Source: Pelargonium cotyledonis
Lineage: Eukaryota; Streptophyta; Magnoliopsida; Geraniales; Geraniaceae
NCBI GenBank assembly: GCA_036897625.1
Contig: JAYMTA010000195.1
Span: 1-35,417 of the forward strand
DNA: 35,417 bases
Direction: 5' to 3'
This document shows, one piece after another, positions 1 to 12,100 of the stretch; position 1 is the first letter of the stretch; each line of letters begins with the position of its first letter. The notes beneath the pieces were generated by a model. The model worked only from the letters and a program-made list of their open reading frames with translations, ran no database searches and was not told the origin of the DNA. Made by a program: the position numbers and the translations under genes.

Positions 1-30
<30 letters not shown>
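1..30. repeat. (AG)15 microsatellite at window edge
   Basis: Perfect AG dinucleotide run that begins at the first base, so its true length is unknown. It is the first of three GA/AG tracts in the window (others at 6139-6191 and 9076-9113). Confidence 0.95.
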
Positions 31-34
<4 letters not shown>

Positions 35-3000
35 ATCTAAGCCAGCCAACTTATTTTTTGTTTAGCCTAAACTAAACCAATAAAGTGATGACACCTCATT
101 AAATTTCACACATACCCATTCAAGTGAATTGGTGGAGAGAAGCGAACCGCCCATACTTGAGTGTGTGTATATATATATTCTCTATCCTAACAAACATTTG
201 CTCTAGAAAACACACCTATAAGGCTATAAAAAGAAGTGGTTTCAAGTAGAGAAAATTAAAATAAATCAATATATTATGATGTTGATGAAAAAGGAAAAAG
301 TGAAAGAAATTATGAGAGTAAGGTAGCTAAACATGATCCATACATTGATGTTGATAATCATACATAGGGTGTTAGTGATGGGATGGGGGCCTCATGTTTA
401 TCCCAAAATGATTCATAAAATGTTGTTACTATCCATAGCCACATCCACATCCACACACACAATATACCTCACATTTTCCATGTGTTTTTTCATTTCAATC
501 TCCTTTTCCTTATTCACCTCCTTTATTTTAATGCTTTTGGAAGAAAGAGAAGAAAAAAAAAGTGATTCAATGTCTTAGTGTAGTAGGGAAGGGACAAATT
601 GTTTAGCCAGAAATTATACGACATTGTTATGGACCTGTAACTTAAAATACATGTTTATTCTTAATTTTATCTTGTTGAATACATTATACTAATGCACAAA
701 AATTATGTCACTTAACTTAAATGAAAAATAATTTCCTTTCATCATGACACTATTAATTTTCAAAATACTAATTTTATCTTAGTAGTGTTTTGTTATGTTA
801 TTTGTAGATTTTGATGAGTTATTCATATATGTTCGACCATAATTTAAAATGTATGTCTGAAAATCGTACAATTTTTTCAAAATCTGCCCAAATTATGCAT
901 AAATCTTTTCAGGAAGTGAAGAAATATTCTTTCGAAAACTATAAAATCATACCCCAAACACCAAAATACAAACTACAAAATTCATTTTGTTTGAGTTAAA
1001 CCACCAATAATTAAAACTAAGAGGTCTAACGCGTCGCTTCACTCTCACAAATTCATTGAGACAAATATAGGTAAAATTTAATACGATGCCATCTCATCGT
1101 TGGTTAGGCTTACCTTATTCAAAAATAATTCAGCTCATATGGTAATTTTATTACCTTTGCCTACCAATTTATTTTCTTGAGGTATTTGTTTGACATATCA
1201 TGAATTTGAATTCTCTACCCAATTTTTTTATTAAAAAATAATCATACAAAAATAAAGAGAAAGGAAAGGAAAAAGACATGGTATTATTAATTAATTTAAT
1301 TGTTTCTTGTACTCATCAAAGTCATCCATCAATCATGGGCCAATAACAATTAACAAGATAATGTTTAAAAGCACACTAATATTATTTATGTATATAGTAG
1401 TAATTTAGTACCTAAAGTCCATGTCCATATGTCGAGACATTATATATTATTAAATAATGAATTGTCATCACATAAACTGGTTAATTTACCGACAAACAAA
1501 TAATTTTGGATCAAAAGTGATTTATGAATTAAAATTTTCAAGAAATGTTCCGAAATAGAAAAGTCACAATGATAACATAAGAAGCAGCATGCTCTTAATT
1601 GCTGTAGTTACTGAAACATCACATAATTAATTTTGTTTAATGAAAAAAATTAGCATATTTCACACCGTCCCATGTCATTTTTATTATTATTTTAATTAAG
1701 TTCTTGTTTTTATTTATTTATTTATAAGATTTTAATTAGGTTCTTACAAAATTAAATAAAAATAAAGAACAATTGGTAGGTGCCTAACTTTTGGAGTATT
1801 AGGAGTCACGTATTAGACTAATTAAATATTAATTAGTTTGGTGATTATTGTTCAACTATTCCATACAAGACATTGCTTCCCTTTGGGCAGCACTCAATAA
1901 TATATATATATTTAATTACATACACGTAGCTTTGTACAATTCTTGGGTTGATTGGTTTTATTATAAAAAAATGTTACTCTAATTTTGTTCATACAAACAA
2001 AAAATATGTTATTAGAGCATGTCTTTTCAATTAATCAGGAGCCACAATTATTTTTTTAATTTAATATTTTGTCTTAAAACAAATGTTTATTTTATTTACA
2101 ATTTTCTTTTATAATGAACAATTATTTTAAGACGGGTGAAATAATATTCAGTAGTAATTACATATGATCTCGTACAGTTCACACTTATTTTACATGTGTT
2201 CCTATAACTTTTTTTTCTTTCAAATCACACGGCTTCTATTAACTTTGCAAATATTCTCTTAGATTTCTCTCACTAAATGCCTCTATTTGAGAAGACAATC
2301 AAAAATCTTCTCAACTTCCACGCACATTTTATGAACACAATAAGGTCATCTAATTTGTACTTATATTTTTCTAAACCCTGGGGGTATAATAGTCGTTTTG
2401 TAAATAGAGTAACAGTGTGATGTACGTAACAGGTTGTGGCAAGTACGAGTGGGTCAAGCAAAGTCCAAAAGGAGGTTCAAAATTTTTTTAAAAAATTTAA
2501 ATTATTTGATAAAATTGTTTGAAATTAAGGATATAATTATGAATTTATTAAAATGTACAAGAATATATGTTAAGTATAAAAAGTTTATATCCATATGGGA
2601 GATGTTTTGTTTATTTATGTAACGAGACACAGTCAAATATATTGAAATTGAATTTTAGTCATTTTATAACAAAGTTAACAATGCTAGTAACAGAAAACAA
2701 GGCGTGAAAGTTTAAAGCATCCAACAACTACAAAACAAAATTGGGTATAATTATGTGTATTAAATATCTAGAACGATTATAGATGACAAACCGGGTTTTG
2801 ATTTGAAGCCTAATCTGAAAGTACTTCACGCTATTTGGTCAAGTCTTGGGATTAGATTTTATTTATTTTTTTATACATAAAAGTATTGAGTTGTATAAAT
2901 TTTGTCGTTCATCCCAAAATTTTACAAGTTAAACTCAAGCAGAAGGCTAATCGGATCGAGCTTAGATGCTCACAAGTTCGGGTCCAAATTACCGACTCTG

Positions 3001-5760
3001 ACTCCTAAGTGAAAAAGAGGAGAAGAGAGAGTAGATGATGTTTTGTAGTAGATGGGAAGGGGACAAAGAGAGTTGTCAAAAATTGATGATGACCCCAAAA
3101 ACCAATGGTATGAAACTAAACTATAGCTGTAGCATTTCTATTCTAAACAGTGCATTGTGCTTTCTTTTCTTAACAAGCTTTTCAATGAAAGCTGTCATCT
3201 TCAAAATTATTGCTCATCTCCATCTCCATCTCCACCCTTTAGGAAATCAAAAGCTACTGATTTTACACCCTATCCAATTTGAGCCCAAATGGTTAATATT
3301 GTTTTAAATTCATTCTGAGATTTTGACTTTTGAGTTCATTCTTTTTGTTGATGGTATGGAGTGAGATTTATAAGTTGAGGTTTAGGGTGACACTCTTTTT
3401 AGAGAGTGAGAAACATTGTTACTTTAAATATGATGTCTCTCTTATAAATTAATAAAAAACATATCACATTCAATATATTTACTTTTTAACACAAATTTAT
3501 AAAAAAAACTATAAACTATACCAGCTATTTCATTAATCCTAAGTAAGTGACGTGTGTTTTTTTTTTTTCCTGAAAAAGAGAGAGTTAATGTTGTATATTG
3601 TTTTTTCAATCACATGCATATGTGTTGTAATAAACTTAAGATATATTAATTATCATATTATGATGATATTGTTAGTAATTCATATACAACTAACAATTCT
3701 TTCATAAGTTAGTGGTTCAAAGAACATAAAATAGCAATAATAATAATAATAATGATCGGACACATTTGGTTTCTTCACTAGTTATATATAGTATATTAAT
3801 AATGCAAATAAGCATGACACAACAAAGGTAAGATTTAGAAGTGGCTAAATTTCAGGTCAGGTCAGGTTCGAGTTGATGAACCCTACCTTATAGGATCTTC
3901 GTGCATAAATTCTATTGTTTTTGTTGATATACCCGACCTGAAAATTTTACACCCTATCCAATCAGAGTCCGACTCGATTTTATTCGTGTTAATAAATTCA
4001 AAACCAAACCCACTAGAAAAGAGTTAGATTCCAGTATTCGTCGGGTTTATTTTACCAGCTCTAGATAACATACATAAATTACTTGGGCAAGAAATTTTTT
4101 TTTTCCTCTTCGAATAAAACATAATAAATCCATGTTCATCATTTGCACTTACAAACTCAAAATTATTGAAACCAACAACAAATTCAATAGTAAATTAGTG
4201 ATATAATTAGTTAATTCTACAAAGTTGATAAATGTAGGAATGGAGTTCCAAATTGTAACACGGCACTAAAAAAGAATGTACTTGAACCTACCATACTATT
4301 GTTGTCCAGTAATATGAGTTTTTTGTTGTTGTTGTTAATGGTGGAAAATAATTTGTGACACATTGAATGGTCCAAACTCCAAACAAAACTAATCATAATG
4401 AACCCTTTTAAATGCAATTGACATGTGCAATAACAAATTAAAGAGTTTTTGGTGTCACTTTATAGTTAGCTATGCCTCATTTTCTTAGGTCCATTGACAA
4501 TGTTGCTGAAGCACAAAGAAACATAGCCACATTTATAGGTGGAGATGAAGCAAAATCTTCTTCTTTTTGGACTCTCTCCTATTGTCAATACTCTTCCTTG
4601 CACGCTTTCATTTCCATAGACATGTCTACAATATGTAGATTTGGATCCGATCCGTTCTCTCTTGTCATTTCAAATCTTGGACAAAGTTTTACGATATTTA
4701 CGATTAACAATAGTTTGTGTTGATGGTAACTTTTTTCTCTGAGGCTTAAAACGCACATTATTGGAGTTGCTCCACGGAGTCCACGTAATCATTCCGTTTT
4801 CATCCGCCTACTTCTTCCTTCTCCTGGTCAAACCTGCAAAAATAGGTCTCTTATAAGGATGACCCTTTCAACGCCCTTGTTAGTCAGATATTTGTTCTCA
4901 AAATATGTTTTTTTTGTTCTTGTTTATCTTTTCTGGTGAGATTGTTCATTGAAACCATACTAGTGAGTTTCTTTCTTCCGCCGCCGAAGTTTAATTGGGT
5001 CTCGCTGGCTCTTAATCGGTATTCGAGCTTTAACAACCCCGATTCTCCAGGCCCAACAATTGGAGACACCGGGCTAGTTCATGGACGGGATATACTATAT
5101 CGTTTGCGCATAGTGGGTAATATCGGTAGACAATGTAATTTCATATATAGGGTATGTTTGTTTTGGAGATTGGGGTGAGGTGAAGAATATTAGATATAGA
5201 TAGATTAATGATTAAATATTGGGTGTGATCCGTCCGGGGTAGAATGGGACAATTGAATTTATGTGAACGGTATCGCATCATATCATATGGTTAGATTAGA
5301 GCACACATGGCGTCCGTCACTGCTCTCCCGGGCTCAGACCACTTCATTATGGTCTTTGTGAGGACCACATCTTTTTCTTTCTTTTATCTCTCTTTTTTTC
5401 TTTATACAAAAATAGCAGTTAAAAAAAAAGGAGAGAAATAATTGAAATTCATATTTGGGCCTGAGTGTGTTGCATTTTCTTGAATCAAATAAGCTTGAAT
5501 TGTTGAGCCCATATAACAAGTTTTAAGCCTATTGGTGCTCTTAATAGACCCAACTTTCTTTTCTTTGCACCCAAAATAGTCTCTATACTTTTAAACATAA
5601 ATTGGATTGGGTTCCTGAACTTTTATAACAACGAAAGTTCAGAAAAACCAAACTGGGTACTTTATCTGACGTCAATCACAAATGGAAACAAGGACCTGTA
5701 AAGTGTAGAATGAGATAATGAATCACTGGCCTTCGCTTTCTTCAATTTAAACCGAAAGAG
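31..5760. other. Intergenic DNA, no gene recognised
   Basis: Strongly AT-rich DNA with many poly-A/T tracts and short open frames of 60-100 codons. None of these has recognisable protein similarity, sensible composition or splice partners. A slightly GC-richer patch at about 4740-5160 and a stretch at about 5150-5330 read like degraded transposon sequence, but I could not assign a family. The segment adjoining 5957 should hold the 3' UTR of the AGD1-like gene. Confidence 0.6.
3847..3948. repeat. Short inverted repeat (GGTCAGGT type)
   Basis: The left arm at 3847-3862 (aaatttcaggtcaggt, within a triple aggtc run to 3869) is matched in inverted orientation by 3931-3948 (acccgacctgaaaatttt), with a spacer of about 70 bp. 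This layout is common in small non-autonomous DNA transposons of plants. I saw no clear target-site duplication, so the class is uncertain. Confidence 0.4.
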
Positions 5761-5956
5761 TTCTTACTTTACACAAATATTTATGTACAGTAGCAAAAGA
5801 CAGACTATATAAATATATATATACAAAATTCATTTTCTTGATAATGAGGAACACGTAATGAACCCAGGACAAGACAGCCTATTTGCTTTAATGAATTCCT
5901 TGAACAGATTCATTTCCTTTCCTTGTATTGTCAAATTTATGTTTGAATGAAAAATG

Positions 5957-6135
5957 TCATCTTTTAGCGTCTCTGAGGAGAGAGAGGACCTCAATTTCAT
6001 CCATGGAAGATTGTGATGCAAGCTGAAGAGGTGTGTTGCCTTGATTGTCCGTAGCTTGTGAATCTGCTCCCCTGCAATGCACCCAACAACAAACACTCAC
6101 TTCACTTCCACAACATTGTAATATATATATATATA

Positions 6136-6194
<59 letters not shown>

Positions 6195-9072
6195 ATCTCA
6201 GCCAATAGCACCAAAAATTTCATTGGGGCGGGTACGACTGTAAATCGCTGATGTGACACCACCTAATTGACCATGATTTTTTGGCTGAAAGTTCTTTTTT
6301 TTTTCTATATATATGTATGTGTGTGTGTAAATGTTTATATTAAATGCCAAGACAAAAGAGAACAGAATAAAGAAACAAAAATATGGATTTTCTTGAGGAG
6401 AATCAACAAGAATACCATGCCCAGATGTAGACCTAACAACTTTGTATCAGTAAAACAAAAATTTACCTTCTAAGAAGCAGTTTTGCTATTTTTGTTCTCC
6501 CAATGAGAATACAATGATGCAGCGGTGTCTGTCCTCTTGAGTCCGAAGCATTTATGTTGGCACCATATTGTAGGAGTAGCTCAACCATGCCCATATCGGC
6601 AGTTTGGCAGGCCAGATGAAGCAGGGAACATTCGTTGGGACTTTCCTCTGTGATATCACCTTCACTTTCCTTTGAGGGTTCGAGACAGCTTGATGATGGC
6701 TCGCCCAAAGACTCGTCTGTGACGGTTTCACATTCTTGATCTACTACATTAGTTTTCCCTTCCAACTGCATTAGTTTGCGCAAAGTCGAGGATGTACTAA
6801 ATGATGACGGCCCATGGATGGCATTCAAATCTCCTGTAGAGCTAACAATGTATTGGTAAACTGCCTTCTTGTCATTAGCACGGACACTTTCCCACAACTG
6901 TTGTGTCACTGAAATACCATGCAGGTTGTCTGTTATCTTGCGAACAAAAAGTTTTTCTGCATACTGAAAGTAATCAAAACATCAACTATAATTCCACAAG
7001 TGACAAGAGCTATCATTACATAACCTTAGAGATCAAAAGTTAATTTGCAGAGGAAGATAAAACAATTCCCACTTTTTAGCCCAGAAAATGGCATATTCAT
7101 CACAGTAGCTGTCTTTATACTTTAAGTGTTAATACATTGAAGGGTATGGAAAGAACCAAGATATTTAATTTTTATCTTATTGGGTTCCTAGCTAGATATG
7201 TTATCATGTATCCCCTTTCTTAGATTTACTCTTGCTATACTGCTAATTTATCACCAAACATGGAGGACAAATGGAGAACTTGGGCTTCCAATCCTATAAG
7301 GCAGGAAATCAAATAGTGTATTCAATATTCCAAACTGCATACATATATATCATAGAATGATATCTATAGAAAATAATATATTAGTAGGGTTTCACCTCCA
7401 CCGTTATTGGTAAATTATTTATCTTATATTTTTCAATGTGGGACTTTAGTCACCATTGCAACACACCCCCTCACATGCGAGCATCAGATGTTCTTGGATG
7501 AATCAATACTAATACTAACTCTGATAATAGGAAACAAATTAGAATTAGGAATTCAACTAAACTTTCATTATTACAATCCAAATATGAAAAGTAAAAAGAT
7601 CAAGTGTGTTGAAGGGGTGAAATAAAGTCACACATTGGATAAGTATGAAAGAAATGAGCTAAATATAATGGTGCAAGTGCTATCCTACTAATAAGGTTGA
7701 TATTTTAGTAGTGAAAGCTCAAGTCATTATATGTAGCCCATTATTTAAATTTAATATGGTATCGATCCAGGCTAGGGCTCGTTTATCTTACCTCCCCCTG
7801 TGGACTCTGGCCCGCTTGCAAATGGGCATACCTACAACGGTCCAAGCGTGGAAGAAAAATACCTACGCATGAGGGTGAGTGCCAATTTAAAAGGCTCCCG
7901 ATTGTGCACGTGTTGAGGCCACAAGGAAAAAAATAAATGAAGCTCACATGTGAGAGGGTGTTGAAGTGGGTGTAATAAAGTCTCACATTGGATAAATATG
8001 AAAGAAATTAGCTACATATAATGGTGCAAGTGAAACTTTATTAATAAGGTTGACATTTTCATAGTGTAAGCCCAAGTCATTATATGTAAATATAACAAAA
8101 TGAGTTCAACATGATTAATTGTCCACGCATTTTGCCATAAATATCCATTTAACAAAGAACATTTAGATGGAGCTGACAGAGCATTACCTTTGCATGAATA
8201 AAATAATCTTTTGCTGAAATAGGATCACCAGCAAAAGGTTTTCTCACACGAAGAATTTTGTTTTTATCACAGTTGGACAAACTACATCGAAAGAACCGAC
8301 AACATATTAGAAACAGAAAAAAAAATATGTGGTCATATCAGGTAGTGTATTACCTACCCCATGTCATTAGCCTCAGACACATCTCCTGACTGTAACAATT
8401 CTTCCCAAACTGAGTTTGTGTAGGTATTTCCCAGAGACTGAAACAAATTTATGACAGAAGGATCCCAGACTTTTACATCAAGTGTAAGTGACCTTACCTG
8501 CATTAAAAGTAATCCACCATGCTTGATGTAAGTTTGAACATAAGAAAATTTATATTAAATTTCCATTTGTATACAGATAAGATGCCATGGATACAAACTG
8601 GATGAAACAGTAAAATAATCATAATCCATTTCAAGTTCACCTGTCTGTGCAATTTTTATTTAACATATCAAGCAATAGACAGGAGCCTAAAGCTGTAGTG
8701 GTCTTTTAATCTTTTCCTTTTCAAAATTCACATAAAAGAATGTTTGAAAGAAGAATATTATATATAGCTCTTGAACATCAGGTTTCTCCCTCTTGAAATA
8801 AATAGTAGTTAGGAGATACGAGGCAATTGGGCATCTAGCAATGCATGAGAACTAGATATGCAGTGAACAACAGCATACGTGTTTAAGCTTGTTCTAAGCA
8901 ATCTCCTTAATGCAAGCTGATTTGTTACAAGAAAGTTATAGCAATTTGTCCCCCAGTTAAATATTCACCCAAAATGAAGAGAATTCAGGAAATGTTCATT
9001 GTATATATATGTTATATTGCTAGTTTAGCAGACAACAATCTTCTCACAGCTCTCCTCTTGCTTGCTTGCTTG

Positions 9073-9115
<43 letters not shown>

Positions 9116-12100
9116 AGTTCAGGACAACAGCAGTGTGCACGTCTGGCCCCCCATTGGTTTAAAGAAAATGCGCAATGGCTTAATCTAAAGCTGCAGAGTT
9201 GAAGTGAGTACTTCTATTTCACGAGTATATAAATTTCTTATTTTAATTTCTAGACTTTCTATAGTCCTTAAGACTTCCTATCTACTCGAAGGTATCCACT
9301 ATACTTACAAGGGTATAATATCTTAAATTTAGTAATTCCTTAAATATAAACTTATTAGTTACAAAGGTACAAACGCGAAATCAATGACAAATAACTGTAT
9401 TCTTAATGTTTGAAAAAATCATATAAGGCTGACTTTTTCTGTGAATCTTTAGTGGAACTTTAAAAGAATTTAACAAGTCCTTTGTTATCTATCATATTAA
9501 CACCTTTGAGAAGATGGATCAGTTATTAGTGTATCTATCTATGGACTTCTCATGATATTCAAGCCTCATTTATAATCCCCAAAAGCCTAGCCTACAGCTT
9601 TATCCTAGAAGCATTAGAATATCTCCCAACATAATGCGGTATGGCTCTAAACTAAAGCCTAGATATTTTACCTTAGATATATGCACACCAAGATTACGAT
9701 GAACACCAGAACATTCAATGCATATAAGAATCCCAAGGTTCAAAGATGCCCAGTCTGGTTCAGGTGCACCACAATCAGCACATTTACCATTCCCTGATAC
9801 ACTTCTCATTACTTGTATTGGCTTCTTAGTTTTTCCACTGTTTTCTGGTAGTTGCATACTTCTAGATACACGCAATTGATGTCCTGAGATGGGGATCTTG
9901 CATGTACTTTCCCCATTTGCTGTCTGGTCAACATCAGAATTTTCAATCAAACCACTTTCATTGGCAGAGTGATGATGGCCAGTTCCCCAGGGACTAGGAG
10001 GGATGCACTGATAAACAATTGACAATGATCACTAACTATTGAAATCAAAGCTGCATATTAATATCAACATTCTTAAAATTTACCCTCTCATTTGTTTGGA
10101 AAGTCAACAATGAAGCTATTACTCCAGTAATTTTTTCAATCCAGTCCATCTGGTCCACTGCATTCTCAGCCTGCATGGCCAAGGATGTTGAATTACGACA
10201 TACTGCCAAGTTTTACATATCCCCCAACTTACCCAACCAGTATATGCAAGAGGAACGATAAGGTTTAAATTTTGTCAGAATAATGGTAAAATCAATTTAT
10301 ATGTGAAGTTCGGACTGATATTTAAAAATACCTGCAACGTGTAAACCTTCGAAGGGGAAATAATCCTGAAGCAGAACCTTAAATCTGTCTGCTCTGCATC
10401 AGCCTTTATTGTTGATGTCAGTAGATTCACAGTGTTATGTGCAACCTGTTTTTCTTCATGTACACCACCACCATGGTAGTGAGAAGAAAGCCACCGACTC
10501 AGCAGCCCGGAACCATTTTCAGAGGAACTATTCTTATGTACAGGAGACAGATTCCCTGATGCCTAAAATGCTCAACATTTAGTAGCAATTGCAGGAGACC
10601 AAGAAAAGAAGAAGAAAGAAAGCATTTTAAGCTCAAAATATCACATTTTGCAATTGCTGATTTGCAGATGACCAATTGGATTGTTTGCGATAGTAATACA
10701 GCATTCCTCGACTGTCAAGAACAAAAAACCTTCTCTTCCAGTCACCTCTCAAATTTGAGGAGCGTTTTGAAAGGTATCCTTGTCGAATGATTTGAACCTG
10801 CACCACTGTAGTCTCAACTAGAGGTATAACTATCAAAACTGCCTTTTATTATTTACATTGTTAGGAAAAAAACAGCACTTGGATTCCTCAAGAAAGTCCA
10901 TCTAAAAGACAAATTGATGATTATCATATCGTAGAATACCTTCCCATTTGCAGCAGATTGCATTACTTCCTCAATAACTTTTTGTGAATTCCTATTGAAA
11001 GGATGCAAAACATCTCCAGTCGGAGAACTAGGATTGGCATTTAAAGCCTTTCTACTTTGTTTATCAACCTGCTTTTTATATTCTTGCATCCTTTCATTAA
11101 GAGATGCCTGCTCATTGCTAAAATTTTCCCGGGAGTCTTGTGCATAAGTCAAGACCTGTGACACAATGAACCAGAGGTTAGAAATTTGGGAATGAAGACA
11201 ACTTAGGATGTTCTGAGAAGGAATATTAAACTATACAAATAATAATCAATATATGGCACTGGCAGCAAATACTTGAAGGCAGTGGACTAATTTAGTTTGT
11301 GGGAAGATGGATAGTATGCGATGTGTTAAACTTGACTCCAACCCAAAAGCTTAACCCGATAGGTGGAAGGCTCGACTTGTATATCAAAGTGGCAAACAAG
11401 TTCACATTCTTTTGATGTGGGATACATTAACACTCCCCCTCACGTGCATGCCGGATAACACAACGGACCATGCACGTAGACCAAGAAGAGAGGTAACAAA
11501 GATAGATCACTATGCCCAAACCAAACCAACTCTAATACCATGTTAAACTTTATTCCAATCCAAAAGGTTAAGCTAATAGGTGGAGTGCCCAACTTGTATA
11601 TCAAGTTGAAACGGATTTCACATTCTTTCAATACATTAACAATATGGATGGAGTCAAAATATCAACTTGCAAGGAGAGAGACAACATCTCCTCTAAAGAA
11701 ATGACAAATGAACTTGGGAATTTAACATAAGGGTAGAAGACAATTGATCAACTGTTCTTGATGTACGATGTTGCCTATGTATCTTGGCAGGTTTGGTCAA
11801 AATCGTTTAAATTGTGGGGCTAGGTTTGCTATCATCCGTCAATTAGGCGCTCTTGGGTTTGAGTAGTCAGATGGATTAAGGCCAAGCCAGAAGGAGTCTC
11901 AACTTGAGTGTCAGAGTTAAACGAACAAGGTTTCAGGGTTTGAGAAAGTTAATATTCAAGTAAGAAAATTTAGTGTCAGCTGGTCAGCTCCTTTGAATGG
12001 ATAGGTTAAATTTAATGTTGCTGGAAAATCACAGGGAAAGCCAAGTGGAACTGGAATTGGTGGGGTGTTAAAGAATTTAAAGGGGGAGGTGCTATGTAAT

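Noticed and set aside
4884-5178. Overlapping short frames on both strands around a GC-richer patch
   Set aside because: No domain, start context or splice partners. Could be degraded transposon DNA, but no family could be named.
5957-6262. A 101-codon minus-strand frame with a long Leu-Ser repeat as a separate small gene
   Set aside because: Its C-terminal 37 residues are the last exon of the AGD1-like gene. The Leu-Ser part is the translated GA microsatellite of intron 18.
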